A stretch of 64,000 bases of DNA from CAIZGX01 sp046048875 (GCA_046048875.1 JBJOFG010000002.1:62001-126000), one strand, 5' to 3'; shown: positions 23,741-33,636, counted from the first letter of the stretch. Numbers and translations: made by a program. The notes: generated by a model not told the origin, from the sequence alone.

Positions 23741-25009
23741 TTAAATCACTTCCTTCAATTGTTCCAAACGCATTCCGCGCGAACCTTTCAACAATACTAT
23801 TTTCCCAATCACTTCATTCAACCGCAAATACTCCATGGCTTCCGGAGCGTCAATGAAATTTGTGGCACCAACTGCTTGAAAATGCTTTCCAATAAAAATT
23901 CCTGTTAGATTCAATTCTTTTGTGAGCGCCATAATTTTGTTGTGCTCCAAATCTGCGTATTCACCCAATTCAAACATATCACCAATGATGAAAAAGGTGT
24001 TTTCCATTTTTGAAAGGTTAATCAACGCTGCCTCCATACTGCTCGGATTTGCATTGTAAGCATCAAGAATTACCTTATTCTTTCCGGAATCCCACCACTG
24101 ACTGCGGTTGTTCTCTGGTACATATGATGCAATTGCTTCACACATTAATTGAGTCGGCACTCCGAATTCCTCACCTATCGCAATTGCCGTGGCCATGTTG
24201 TAGAGATTGTACGTTCCAGCCATTTGCGTTTGGCACACATGAAGAGTGCTGTTGGAAGGGGTGCTGAATTCGAAGGAAAGGGTCGGATGTTCTGTTACAA
24301 TCTGTAAGTGAAATCCGCCAGATTTAAATCCATATTTTTTATGTTGAATAGGCTCTGCCATTGCATCGAGATGTGCCAATTCTGTATTCACTAAGCACAA
24401 TCCACCGTTGGAAGAAACAAAATCGAATAGTTCACCTTTTCCCTTGATAATTCCTTCAACTCCTCCGAAACCCTCCATATGCGCCTTACCTATATTCGTA
24501 ATGATTCCATAATCAGGCATGGCATATTCGCAATAGGATGCTATTTCTTTTTGATGATTGGCGCCCATTTCGATAATAGCCATTTCACAATCGGCGGGCA
24601 CTGAAAGCAATGACAGCGGAACACCAATGTGATTATTCAAATTACCCTGTGTAGCAAACGTTTTGTATTTCATGCTGAGGACTTCACGCATGAGTTCCTT
24701 CGTTGTTGTTTTACCATTACTTCCAGTTATACCTATTACAGGGAAAGTAAATGTCTGACGATACCGTTTAGCAACCGCTTGAAGAGCTTCCAAGACGTCT
24801 TCCACTCTCACTATTCGGTCTGAAGAAATGTTCACTTCTTCATCTACAACAACCAGCACTGCTCCAAGATCGAGTGCTTGTTGAGCGAAATGATTTCCGT
24901 TGAAATTATCGCCTTTCAAGGCGAAGAAAATATCGTTCGCCTGCACCTTGCGTGTGTCCGTGGTGACACTTCGAACTTCTAAAAATTTCTGAAAAATGAA
25001 TTCAATCAT
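23741..25009 (-). CDS. murF: UDP-N-acetylmuramoyl-tripeptide--D-alanyl-D-alanine ligase
   Basis: MurF adds D-Ala-D-Ala to the peptidoglycan precursor. The ATP-binding P-loop ITGSNGKTTTKELM, the IIEMGANHQKEIA segment, NIGKAHMEGFGG and DAYNANPSSMEAAL are all family hallmarks, and the N-terminal TDTRKVQANDIFFALKGDN is the uracil-binding domain. I start at the ATG at 25009 (MIEFIFQ), 4 nt after a TATTTTAG box, giving 422 residues. It is just downstream of gldJ but separated by a terminator. Confidence 0.95.
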   Translation of the reverse strand: MIEFIFQKFLEVRSVTTDTRKVQANDIFFALKGDNFNGNHFAQQALDLGAVLVVVDEEVNISSDRIVRVEDVLEALQAVAKRYRQTFTFPVIGITGSNGKTTTKELMREVLSMKYKTFATQGNLNNHIGVPLSLLSVPADCEMAIIEMGANHQKEIASYCEYAMPDYGIITNIGKAHMEGFGGVEGIIKGKGELFDFVSSNGGLCLVNTELAHLDAMAEPIQHKKYGFKSGGFHLQIVTEHPTLSFEFSTPSNSTLHVCQTQMAGTYNLYNMATAIAIGEEFGVPTQLMCEAIASYVPENNRSQWWDSGKNKVILDAYNANPSSMEAALINLSKMENTFFIIGDMFELGEYADLEHNKIMALTKELNLTGIFIGKHFQAVGATNFIDAPEAMEYLRLNEVIGKIVLLKGSRGMRLEQLKEVI

Positions 25010-25013
25010 GGTG

Positions 25014-25021
25014 CTAAAATA
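25014..25021 (-). promoter_or_regulatory. -7-like box of murF in the gldJ terminator T-run
   Basis: The minus strand reads TATTTTAG (one mismatch to TAnnTTTG), then CACC and ATG. The box follows directly on the gldJ terminator stem. Confidence 0.42.
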
Positions 25022-25023
25022 AA

Positions 25024-25045
25024 ACACCCCGCTGATGCGGGGTGT
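25024..25045 (-). terminator. gldJ terminator
   Basis: A GC-rich 9-bp stem (ACACCCCGC with its complement) with a 4-nt loop is followed on the minus strand by TTTATTTTA. It lies 22 bp after the gldJ stop. Confidence 0.85.
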
Positions 25046-25067
25046 AATGTTTTGAATTTTCGAAAGA

Positions 25068-26828
25068 TTATTCTCCTCCTTTCGCTCCGATACCAGATGG
25101 TGAACCTACACGGTCCATTGCGCAGCGGAATCCGAGAGAACGACTTGATTTTCTTTCGTCCATAAATCTTCTTGTACTTGGAATGTTGTAATACACACGA
25201 TCTTCCCAGCTACCGCCTTTGTATACGCGAGATCTGTTGTTGATCAATGTTGTCTTTCCGTAGTCATACATACGATCCGCGCGATTTTCAAAGTCTGGAT
25301 TCAAGTACTTCGAACTGCTTTGGAAATCTCCATCGTTGTAATCAATGTTGTCTGCCTTACGATAATTCGTTCTGTTGATGTTTTCTTCCAACGAAACGTT
25401 TCTCATCTTTTGACGACCTGAAGTGCTCACGATAAAGTTCTCAATGTTGTCAACCATCGTGTATGCGATATCTGCCTCTGAGCTACGAATTAACTCCATG
25501 ATCTCATCCATGATTGCCATAGACTCTTCTTCGCGGCGTTGGTCACGCTTCTCAATAGCTTGGTCAATTTTCACTAAGCTTTGATCCAATACTTGAATAT
25601 CTTTTTCTCCATACTTACTACGTGTGATCAAAGATGAATCCTTCAAGCTTTCTAAATAACGCTTTACTTCATCTACATCGTATACGTTGTAAGTCAACTT
25701 GTCTGCAACAGAACCGTCGCTGTTCAAAGTCTTTGTCTTATATACGTTACCTCTGTATGGACGGAATTCAGAACGATCTTCGTCTGTAAGCGGACGATAT
25801 ACATCGGCTACCCATTCAGAGACATTACCCGCCATGTTGTACAAACCGAAATCGTTAGGTGGGTATTGATAAACAGGAGCAGTGATGTCTGCGTTATCGT
25901 TCAAGTACCCAGCAACACCCATCGCATCTCCAGTTCCACGCATGAAGTTAGCACGCATTGTTCCGAAATATTCTGTTCCGTTGTCTCCGTTACGAACATA
26001 GTGTCCGTTCCAAGGGTAAGTTCTACGATCTGTAATTAATTCTTGGTATGAGTTTCCAATAAGTGCCATTGCAGCATATTCCCATTCTGCTTCAGAAGGC
26101 AAGCGGTAACGTGGCAATAAAATTCCATCTTCCATTCTTACTTTACGGAAAGGGTCTCCTTTAGGATTGTAGTTTGGAAGACCTTCTCCCAATTGCTCTC
26201 CTTCGTATTGTCCGTTGAAATAAGTTTCAGTTGTGAAGTGTTCATCTGCTCCTTGAGCCGCTAAGTTGTGCGCTAAGAAACCTTCACGAACAAGAATTTG
26301 CTCGTTCACACGATCTGTTCTCCAAGAGCAGTAGTCGTTTGCCTGTAACCAACTCACTCCAACTACAGGATAATCCTGATATGCTGGGTGACGCAAGTAC
26401 AATTCTACGTATTTCTCCATGTCTTGGTCCTTTTGTCTCCAACAGTTGGTGTCTGGAAGTGCACGGCCAATCAATTCTGGATAAGAATCGGCGTAAACCA
26501 TCTCTAACCAATGAAGATAATCTAACCAGTGTTGGTTAGTTACCTCTGTTTCATCCATGTAAAATGAACTCACGGTTACAGGTGTTTGAAGGTGATCCCA
26601 AGTGTAGTTTACGTCATCTTCCACGCGACCCATTGAGAATCGACCGCCTTCAATGAATACTAAACCTGGACCGGTTTCTTGACCTAAATATTCCACTCGG
26701 TCAAATCCTCCATTGTCAGGATTGTTGTATTCCCAACCCGTTGCGGTGGAGCGGTTCTCCTCGCATGAGTTTAGAACAACCATACCTGAGAGGGCGAGTG
26801 TTGTAAGGGTTAATTTAAAGTTTTTCAT
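25068..26828 (-). CDS. gldJ: Gliding motility lipoprotein GldJ
   Basis: GldJ is an outer-membrane lipoprotein needed for gliding and for stability of the T9SS ring proteins. The signal peptide ends at a lipoprotein Cys (VLNSC, residue 22). The mature protein has a formylglycine-generating-enzyme-like (SUMF1) fold split by an insert: GPGLVFIEGGRFSMGRV and RLPSEAEWEYAAMA early, NMAGNVSEWVADVYRP, then a coiled-coil charged stretch (about 400-480), then YKGGSWEDRVYYN and SLGFRCAMDRVG at the end. This split arrangement is characteristic of GldJ. It lies 42 bp downstream of a PorP/SprF gene and next to porU-porV. Confidence 0.93.
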   Translation of the reverse strand: MKNFKLTLTTLALSGMVVLNSCEENRSTATGWEYNNPDNGGFDRVEYLGQETGPGLVFIEGGRFSMGRVEDDVNYTWDHLQTPVTVSSFYMDETEVTNQHWLDYLHWLEMVYADSYPELIGRALPDTNCWRQKDQDMEKYVELYLRHPAYQDYPVVGVSWLQANDYCSWRTDRVNEQILVREGFLAHNLAAQGADEHFTTETYFNGQYEGEQLGEGLPNYNPKGDPFRKVRMEDGILLPRYRLPSEAEWEYAAMALIGNSYQELITDRRTYPWNGHYVRNGDNGTEYFGTMRANFMRGTGDAMGVAGYLNDNADITAPVYQYPPNDFGLYNMAGNVSEWVADVYRPLTDEDRSEFRPYRGNVYKTKTLNSDGSVADKLTYNVYDVDEVKRYLESLKDSSLITRSKYGEKDIQVLDQSLVKIDQAIEKRDQRREEESMAIMDEIMELIRSSEADIAYTMVDNIENFIVSTSGRQKMRNVSLEENINRTNYRKADNIDYNDGDFQSSSKYLNPDFENRADRMYDYGKTTLINNRSRVYKGGSWEDRVYYNIPSTRRFMDERKSSRSLGFRCAMDRVGSPSGIGAKGGE

Positions 26829-26870
26829 GATTTCCTATTTTATGAAATAACTGTTGGGTTTCTTGTGTAA

Positions 26871-27857
26871 CTAAAAAGAAGGACACGCTATTGTGCGGAA
26901 CTTCGGTTTTCTTGGACGACAATCAAAATTAATTGCCAAAGACACTTCGTGAGAACCACCAGTTGCTGGCGTTAATGCACTTACAGTAATGTCGTAACTG
27001 TAACCAACACGAATATTGTCATTTTGTAATCCTAAAGTGGCAATAAAACTATCGCTATAACGCTGTCCGAATAACAAACCACGGAACCAAACTCCAGCGA
27101 CGATAGGTCCTTTGGTCACATACATTCCCAAGTTCAATTGTTGGAATTCACCTTGACGACGATAAAGAATATTTGGAGAAAGCGTGCTTGAATCTTTGTA
27201 CTTCTGCTTGATCGGAATAACAGCCCCTGCGTGAACAGTATACTTCATTGGAAGACGAGAAGTACCAACAATTAAACTTTCGTTTGGCTCATTCAAATGA
27301 TGAACGGCAAACCCACCATAAAACGTCTGGCTGAATCCGAGCACCCCAGCAGAAAAATCGATGTTCTTGATGTTACCTCCTCTTGGAATATCATTGGTTT
27401 CGTAGATAAACCCTTTTCGTGGATCAATCATGTCTCCGAATGTAAGCTTACTCCAATCCAAAGACTTCTGAAAATAAGAAGCCTGAAAACCCGCTTTGAT
27501 GCTGAATTTTCTGTTAATGGCTTGTTGGTATGAGTAAATTCCACTAACAGTTGTTGTGTTCAACGTGTTTTGAGCAGCGCGGTCATTCATGACCATAATG
27601 CCCAATCCTCCCGAAACTGTCTCAACGTGCTGGTCGTAACTTGCACAAGTTGTCACGTAAGCACCTGTTAATGATGGCCATTGGTTTCTGTAATTCATTA
27701 CAAAACGAGGGCATTTGGAAGTCCCTGCAAATGCGGGATTCAAGTAGAGTGGGTTTGAGTAAAACTGTGTGAACTCGGGATCTTGGGCCATAACGTTTGT
27801 TAAACCCATTACACAGATCATGAACCCTAAGAATTTTAATTTCATCGCAATCTTCAT
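26871..27857 (-). CDS. PorP/SprF-family T9SS outer-membrane protein
   Basis: The protein begins with a signal peptide (LKFLGFMICVMGLTNVMAQ) and the family motif DPEFTQFYSNPLYLNPAFAGT, which is diagnostic of PorP/SprF beta-barrels. These bind the PorE/PorK-type periplasmic ring or help secrete adhesins. The rest shows alternating barrel strands and ends in RPRKPKFRTIACPSF. The start is uncertain: ATGs at 27857 and 27845 both give a proper signal peptide, whereas a frame extending to 27917 lacks one. It is upstream of gldJ in the same direction and divergent from porU. Confidence 0.9.
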   Translation of the reverse strand: MKIAMKLKFLGFMICVMGLTNVMAQDPEFTQFYSNPLYLNPAFAGTSKCPRFVMNYRNQWPSLTGAYVTTCASYDQHVETVSGGLGIMVMNDRAAQNTLNTTTVSGIYSYQQAINRKFSIKAGFQASYFQKSLDWSKLTFGDMIDPRKGFIYETNDIPRGGNIKNIDFSAGVLGFSQTFYGGFAVHHLNEPNESLIVGTSRLPMKYTVHAGAVIPIKQKYKDSSTLSPNILYRRQGEFQQLNLGMYVTKGPIVAGVWFRGLLFGQRYSDSFIATLGLQNDNIRVGYSYDITVSALTPATGGSHEVSLAINFDCRPRKPKFRTIACPSF

Positions 27858-27947
27858 TCGAAAGTTTGTAAAAAATATTCGATTCGAATAGCAATTATAC
27901 AACATTTTTGCTTTCAAATTACATGAGGCTTAAACAATAAATCGGAA

Positions 27948-27955
27948 TAACTTTG
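27948..27955 (+). promoter_or_regulatory. -7 box of porU
   Basis: TAACTTTG is a perfect TAnnTTTG box 39 nt before the porU ATG, in the divergent gap with the porP-like gene. No clear -33 element was found. Confidence 0.4.
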
Positions 27956-27994
27956 GTTATTGGCAGGCCTCAAAGCAAAACCTACGAAGATTAA

Positions 27995-30900
27995 ATGCGC
28001 ACAATTAAGTTATTACTACTCTGTTTATCAGCCATTTGCATCACAAACGCAAACGCTCAAATAATCATTGTTCCAGAACAAAAAATTGAATGGCTTGATC
28101 TCAAACAAAACAGTACTACTGGTCCTACAGTGAGTGATTTATGTCCGTCCCTGCTTTTTTCAACTCAGACCCCACTTCCATTTTTTGCTTTTAGAACGAC
28201 TTCCGAGCGTGATGAACAATTTATTAATCCGAACTTAACAAACGTAACGATTGGGGAAATTAGCTCATCCGTCTTTGACAATTCGCAACTTCAAATTATT
28301 GAGAGTGAATTTCGAGTTGAAGTTGAAACCATCCAAATTGATAAAAAAAACAATCAGGTCGTTACGGTAATTCCTTTCCGAAAAAGAAATGGAAAAATAG
28401 AACGCTTATTGACTTTTGAAATTTCGGCAACTACTTCATCCCGTGAAACGCAAAAAAACAACTACACTTATGCCAATCAAAGTATTCTAGCTGAAGGTGA
28501 TATCTATAAAATTGCGATTGCGAAAGATGGGGTGTATAAAATAGACCGAAGTTTTCTTGAGTCACTGGGCATCCCTATTGCTGGATTAGACCCCAACACA
28601 ATAAACATTTATGGAAATGGAGGAAGTCTTTTGCCTGAAAAGAATTTTATTTATAAAGCAGATGATCTTGTGAAAAATGCCATTTTCATTCAAGGAGAAG
28701 CAGACGGCGTTTTCAATCCTAGTGACTACATCCTCTTCTATGGCAAAGGGCCTGATTCATGGACGTTAGCGCATGACAATGGCATTGGTCGGAAGCGTTG
28801 GTTTCACAACAAACATTATTACAGCGATTCAGCTTACTATTTCATCAAAATAAACGATTCGAATCCACTTCGAATTTCAACAGAAAACGTGAGCGATGTT
28901 GCCAACAGAGTTTCAGATTCATTTCAAGATTTTTTATATATTGAGACGGATCAGTACAGCCCTGCAAAATCGGGAAGAGAATTCTATGGTGATTTATACG
29001 ACGCAGTGCTTTCAGGCTCCTATACTTTCAGTTTTCCAAACGTCAAAACAACTGAGCCTGCAAGTATGGATTTTAGTGCCATTGCAAGAACTATTGGCGG
29101 GAGTTCAATTTTCACCACAACAGTTCAAGGAAATGTCAATACCGTTTCAATCGGCAATGTCACAGACTCTCCTACTTCTCAAGTGGCTAGAACCGGAAGA
29201 ATTAACACCTCATTTCTTCCCACAAATGGAAATTTCAATGTTTCAGTCAACTTCACAAAAGGAAATGCCGATGCGAAAGGATGGCTTGATTATATCTGCA
29301 TGAACGCTACGCAGCAATTAAAAATGCAAGGTACTCAAATGCGTTTTCGCGATACGACTTCAGTTGGAATTGACAACGTAACTGAGTTTCAGATTTCCGA
29401 GCAATCGAATGCAGTAAATGAAATTTGGGATATTACAAATTTCACAAATCCTATTCGAATGACTCTTAACACAAGTGGTACAACTTCAACATGGGTTACT
29501 CGAACAGACAAACTCAAAGAATTTGTTGCTTTTGCGTCAAGCTTTTTTACGCCTACACCCATTGGCAAAGTAGAAAACCAGAACATTCACGGATGGGCAA
29601 CAACCGATTTAATTATCATTAGTTCCCCGGTTCTTTTGCCAGTGGCCGAGGAAATAGCGACTATACACAAAGCACAAGGTCAATCCGTAGAAATTGCCAC
29701 TCCCATTCAAGTTTTCAATGAATTTTCGAGTGGAAATCCAGATGCAATGGCTTTTCGACAACTGGTTAAAATGCAGTACGAAAGGGCGAACGGCGGAAAC
29801 CGCGCACCAAAGAATTTACTTATTTTAGGAGATGGTGATTACTCAAGAAACAAAGGGCTCGCTAATCATGCGGGAACTAACGTGCTCGTTTTTGAGTCGA
29901 ACAATTCTCTTTCTCCGACAAGTAGTTATGTGAGCGACGATTACTTTGTTATGGTTTCACCACTTGAGGATGGAAATGCTACGGGACTTTTAGATATTGG
30001 AATTGGAAGGATTCCCGCAGGCTCACTCGATGAAGCATACGGATACTTGGGAAAACTTAAAGCGTATGTATCCGAAAACAACTCAAGTAACGGAGGTGCA
30101 TATTGCTTAGGTGATGTTCAAGATTCACCTTTTGGAAATTGGAGAAACGTTGTGACCTTCGTCTCTGATGATCAAGATGGAAGCGGAGGAGCCTACGAGC
30201 AAGTGCATTTGAATTCAGCAAATAGCTTAGCGAATATTGTATCTACAAATCATCCTGCCTACGATATTTCAAAACTGTACATGGATGCATTTACACAAGT
30301 CTCTACGCCAGGAGGAGAGCGTTATATAGACGGTGAAAAAGCGATTCAACAACGTGTTCAAAGTGGATCATTATTGGTTACCTACATTGGGCACGGTGGA
30401 GAAAAAGGATGGGCACACGAACGAATTTTAGACCTTCCTACCATTGAGAATTTCACCAACAAATACCGCCTCCCTGTTTTCTTGACAGCAACCTGCGAAT
30501 TGGCGAGATACGACGACCCAGAATTCAAATCGGCAGGTGAACGATTGGTCATGAACCCCAACGGCGGAGCCATTGCAATGCTTACCACTACGCGCATTGT
30601 TTTCAGTGGTGAAAATTACGAAATGGACTTGGCCTTTTTCGAACATGCATTGAACAGTGAAAATGGGACTATTCGAACATTGGGAGAACTGAATATGCTT
30701 ACAAAAAATGGAGTGTCCATTGGAAACGATAGCAAGCCGAATTTCAGTTTGCTTGGCGACCCAGCTCTTACCATGGTATATCCGAAATTAAGCGTTCAAA
30801 CTACGCACATTAACAATACTGAATTGGCTTCATTCAATGACACTTTAAAAGCTCTCGACGAGGTTGAGTTCAAAGGTAAGGTGACGGACAGTAACGGGAA

Positions 30901-31876
30901 TTTCTTAACCGGATTTAATGGTTTTATTTATCCGACAGTTTACGATAAGGAGTCCAAGGTAATAACTCAGAACAATGATCAGAACGGCGAAGAAGGACAA
31001 TTTCAAGAATTCTCCTCTTACAATAAAATTATCTATCGTGGTAAAGCCAGTGTAACGAATGGTGAATTTTCATTCAAGTTCATTGTTCCTTTCGATATTA
31101 ATTATTCCGTCGATAGCGCGCGTGTGAGCTATTACACCGTATCCGGCAATGACGATGGACACGGTTATTGCAATTCATTCAAAATAGGAAGTCTGAATCC
31201 AAACGCTCAGTTGAATACAGTCGGACCGGAAATATCACTTTACCTAAACGATTCAACGTTCGTAAGCGGAGGTTCTACCAATACAGCTCCAATAATTCTC
31301 GCGAAATTAAAAGATGAAAACGGAATTAATACAGTTGGTAATGGCGTGGGGCATAATCTAACCGCGATTATAGATGGTAATTCAGCAAAGCCCATTGTGT
31401 TGAATGATTTTTATGAATCTGATTTGGACACTTATACAAGCGGTGAAGTCCGTTACCCTTTAAGCGCGCTTTCGATCGGTGAACACACGTTAACCGTTAA
31501 AGCATGGGACGTGTTTAACAATAGCAACGAGGAAACCATTCAATTCACCGTTGCTGAAGATTCAAAAGTTGCACTGAGTCACTTATTGAATTATCCCAAT
31601 CCATTCACCACACACACCAATTTCATTTACGAACACAATCAAGCTTGCCAGCAGCTCGATGCGCGTGTTCAGATTTTTACTGTGAGTGGCAAATTGGTTA
31701 AGACATTAGAATCCTCTTTTTATGCAACTGGATTCAGAGGTCAAGATATTCCCTGGGATGGAAGAGATGATTTTGGTAACGCTATCGGAAAGGGAACTTA
31801 CATTTATAAATTAGAATTACGGAATGAAAAAGGACAACGTGCTGAATCCTTTCAGAAATTGGTAATTTTAAAATAA
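27995..31876 (+). CDS. porU: Type IX secretion system sortase PorU (C25 family)
   Basis: PorU removes the C-terminal signal of T9SS cargo at the cell surface and attaches it to A-LPS or an equivalent. The 1293-residue protein has a signal peptide (LLLLCLSAICITNANAQ), an N-terminal beta region, and a gingipain-like C25 peptidase domain (about 530-930). Its catalytic pair is His800 in TYIGHGGEKGW and Cys834 in FLTATCELARYD. It ends with beta domains and a FlgD-like/type A CTD (LNYPNPFTTHTNF, then GKGTYIYKLELRN). It lies 39 bp upstream of porV and divergent from porP-like/gldJ, the usual T9SS grouping. Confidence 0.95.
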   Translation: MRTIKLLLLCLSAICITNANAQIIIVPEQKIEWLDLKQNSTTGPTVSDLCPSLLFSTQTPLPFFAFRTTSERDEQFINPNLTNVTIGEISSSVFDNSQLQIIESEFRVEVETIQIDKKNNQVVTVIPFRKRNGKIERLLTFEISATTSSRETQKNNYTYANQSILAEGDIYKIAIAKDGVYKIDRSFLESLGIPIAGLDPNTINIYGNGGSLLPEKNFIYKADDLVKNAIFIQGEADGVFNPSDYILFYGKGPDSWTLAHDNGIGRKRWFHNKHYYSDSAYYFIKINDSNPLRISTENVSDVANRVSDSFQDFLYIETDQYSPAKSGREFYGDLYDAVLSGSYTFSFPNVKTTEPASMDFSAIARTIGGSSIFTTTVQGNVNTVSIGNVTDSPTSQVARTGRINTSFLPTNGNFNVSVNFTKGNADAKGWLDYICMNATQQLKMQGTQMRFRDTTSVGIDNVTEFQISEQSNAVNEIWDITNFTNPIRMTLNTSGTTSTWVTRTDKLKEFVAFASSFFTPTPIGKVENQNIHGWATTDLIIISSPVLLPVAEEIATIHKAQGQSVEIATPIQVFNEFSSGNPDAMAFRQLVKMQYERANGGNRAPKNLLILGDGDYSRNKGLANHAGTNVLVFESNNSLSPTSSYVSDDYFVMVSPLEDGNATGLLDIGIGRIPAGSLDEAYGYLGKLKAYVSENNSSNGGAYCLGDVQDSPFGNWRNVVTFVSDDQDGSGGAYEQVHLNSANSLANIVSTNHPAYDISKLYMDAFTQVSTPGGERYIDGEKAIQQRVQSGSLLVTYIGHGGEKGWAHERILDLPTIENFTNKYRLPVFLTATCELARYDDPEFKSAGERLVMNPNGGAIAMLTTTRIVFSGENYEMDLAFFEHALNSENGTIRTLGELNMLTKNGVSIGNDSKPNFSLLGDPALTMVYPKLSVQTTHINNTELASFNDTLKALDEVEFKGKVTDSNGNFLTGFNGFIYPTVYDKESKVITQNNDQNGEEGQFQEFSSYNKIIYRGKASVTNGEFSFKFIVPFDINYSVDSARVSYYTVSGNDDGHGYCNSFKIGSLNPNAQLNTVGPEISLYLNDSTFVSGGSTNTAPIILAKLKDENGINTVGNGVGHNLTAIIDGNSAKPIVLNDFYESDLDTYTSGEVRYPLSALSIGEHTLTVKAWDVFNNSNEETIQFTVAEDSKVALSHLLNYPNPFTTHTNFIYEHNQACQQLDARVQIFTVSGKLVKTLESSFYATGFRGQDIPWDGRDDFGNAIGKGTYIYKLELRNEKGQRAESFQKLVILK

Positions 31877-31899
31877 TGTGTTGAAGGGCATATGTATGT

Positions 31900-31907
31900 T
31901 AAATTTG
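31900..31907 (+). promoter_or_regulatory. -7 box of porV
   Basis: TAAATTTG is a perfect TAnnTTTG box, 8 nt before the porV ATG at 31916. A TTG 16 nt upstream could serve as -33, which would let porV be expressed apart from porU. Confidence 0.45.
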
Positions 31908-31915
31908 CATCAAGC

Positions 31916-33157
31916 ATGAAGAGTATTTTTAAATTAAAGAGTATCGCAGCGGTATTGGTATTATTCACCAATGCTGTTTCTGCACAACTCACAAATCCAA
32001 ACGAGTTGAATGGTCGTCAAGCCACCATTAACACCATAACTACTGCAGTTCCATTCCTGACTATCGCACCGGACTCAAGATCGGGTGCACTGGGCGATGC
32101 TGGAGTTGCGCTTGATCCTGATGCAAGCAGCATTCACTGGAACCCCTCTAAAATGGCTTTCTCCGACAACGATTTAGACGTTTCCGTTTCATACTCCCCT
32201 TGGTTGCGCGCACTTGTAAACGACATGAGTTTGACCTATTTGAGCGCGATTAAAAAACTAAGCAAGACACAAGCCATTGGTGGATCACTTCGTTATTTCA
32301 CTTTGGGAAATATCACTTTTACGGATGAGGTGGGTACCAACATTATGGATTTCAAACCCGCTGAGTTTGCTATTGATTTAGCCTACTCGCAAAAACTTTC
32401 AAAAAGATTCTCGGGTGGAATTGCACTTCGCTACATCAATTCAAACCTAACAGGTCGCACAAATCTTCAAGGAGCGGAAAGCCGTCCTGGACAATCTGTG
32501 GCAGTGGATGTCTCTACTTTTTATACCAACGACAAGATCAAAATTGCTGGTCGCAAATCACAAATCAATTGGGGCTTAAACATTTCGAATATCGGTGCGA
32601 AAATGAGTTACACCAATTCGGACAATCGCGATTTCATTCCAACCAACATGCGTTTGGGAACTGCCGTTTCAACTAATCTAGACGATTACAACAAGCTTAC
32701 TTTCTTGTTTGATTTGAACAAACTTTTAGTACCGTCTCCTCCTATTTACAACAACGGCGGTGATACGATTATTTCTGGTTTTAATCCAGAGGTGGGAACA
32801 GCAACGGGGATGATTCAGTCATTCTATGATGCGCCTGGAATGTATGACCCTGAAGCAGGAGCCATTGTAGCGGGAAGTAAATTTCGTGAGGAACTTCGCG
32901 AATACAATATTGCAACCGGATTTGAATATGATTTCGCGAAGCAGTTTGCAATCCGCTTGGGGTATTTCCACGAGCATTACACGAAAGGAAATCGACAGTT
33001 TATCACTTTCGGTGCTGGGCTTCATTACCAAGTGTTAACCATTGACATGAGCTATCTCGTAAGCACTACGCAGCAAAATCCGCTAGCGAATACTTTGAGA
33101 TTCAGCCTTCGCTTCAGCGTTGGAGCTAATTCACAAGTTTCTGAACCCGTAGAATAA
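31916..33157 (+). CDS. porV: Type IX secretion system shuttle protein PorV
   Basis: PorV (LptO) is a 14-strand FadL-like outer-membrane barrel that collects cargo from the translocon and hands it to PorU. The signal peptide (SIAAVLVLFTNAVSAQ) is followed by VPFLTIAPDSRSGALGDAGVA, the family signature, and by barrel strands such as SVSYSPWLRALV. The length of 413 residues is typical. The ATG at 31916 gives a proper signal peptide; the longer frame from 31892 would begin upstream of the -7 box. Its stop overlaps the ispF start by one base. Confidence 0.94.
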   Translation: MKSIFKLKSIAAVLVLFTNAVSAQLTNPNELNGRQATINTITTAVPFLTIAPDSRSGALGDAGVALDPDASSIHWNPSKMAFSDNDLDVSVSYSPWLRALVNDMSLTYLSAIKKLSKTQAIGGSLRYFTLGNITFTDEVGTNIMDFKPAEFAIDLAYSQKLSKRFSGGIALRYINSNLTGRTNLQGAESRPGQSVAVDVSTFYTNDKIKIAGRKSQINWGLNISNIGAKMSYTNSDNRDFIPTNMRLGTAVSTNLDDYNKLTFLFDLNKLLVPSPPIYNNGGDTIISGFNPEVGTATGMIQSFYDAPGMYDPEAGAIVAGSKFREELREYNIATGFEYDFAKQFAIRLGYFHEHYTKGNRQFITFGAGLHYQVLTIDMSYLVSTTQQNPLANTLRFSLRFSVGANSQVSEPVE

Positions 33158-33636
33158 TGAAGATTCGTGTTGGTTTTGGATACGATGTTCATCAGCTAAC
33201 TGAGAACAGAGAGTTGTGGCTTGGTGGCGTTCAAATTCCTCACGATAAAGGAGCTCTGGGACACAGCGATGCAGACGTCTTGTTACACGCAATTTGCGAT
33301 GCACTTTTAGGAGCCGCCGGAAAACGTGATATTGGATTTTACTTTCCAGATACTTCTTCCGAATTCAAAAATATTGATTCGAAAATTTTACTTCAACGGA
33401 CCATTCAAGTGTTGAAAGACGATGGATGGAAAGTTGGAAACATCGATTCTACGCTGTGTATGGAGCGTCCGAAGATCATGTCATTCGTTCCAGAAATGAA
33501 GAAAGTCATTTCTTCCATTTGTGAAATCGAAGAAGAAGATGTGAGCATCAAGGCTACGACTTCAGAGAAGATGGGTTTTGTTGGAAGAGAAGAAGGAGTG
33601 AACGCTTATGCGGTTGCACTGATTCAAAAAGACTAA
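33157..33636 (+). CDS. ispF: 2-C-methyl-D-erythritol 2,4-cyclodiphosphate synthase
   Basis: IspF catalyses the fifth step of the MEP isoprenoid pathway. The N-terminal FGYDVHQL with metal-binding Asp and His, ALGHSDADVLLHAICDALLG, DIGFYFPDT, and the C-terminal ATTSEKMGFVGREEG are all present in 159 residues. It overlaps porV by one base (TAATG), although the functions are unrelated. Its stop overlaps the convergent radical SAM gene by 4 bp. Isoprenoid precursors from here would feed the GGGP synthase and farnesyltransferase pathways. Confidence 0.97.
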   Translation: MKIRVGFGYDVHQLTENRELWLGGVQIPHDKGALGHSDADVLLHAICDALLGAAGKRDIGFYFPDTSSEFKNIDSKILLQRTIQVLKDDGWKVGNIDSTLCMERPKIMSFVPEMKKVISSICEIEEEDVSIKATTSEKMGFVGREEGVNAYAVALIQKD

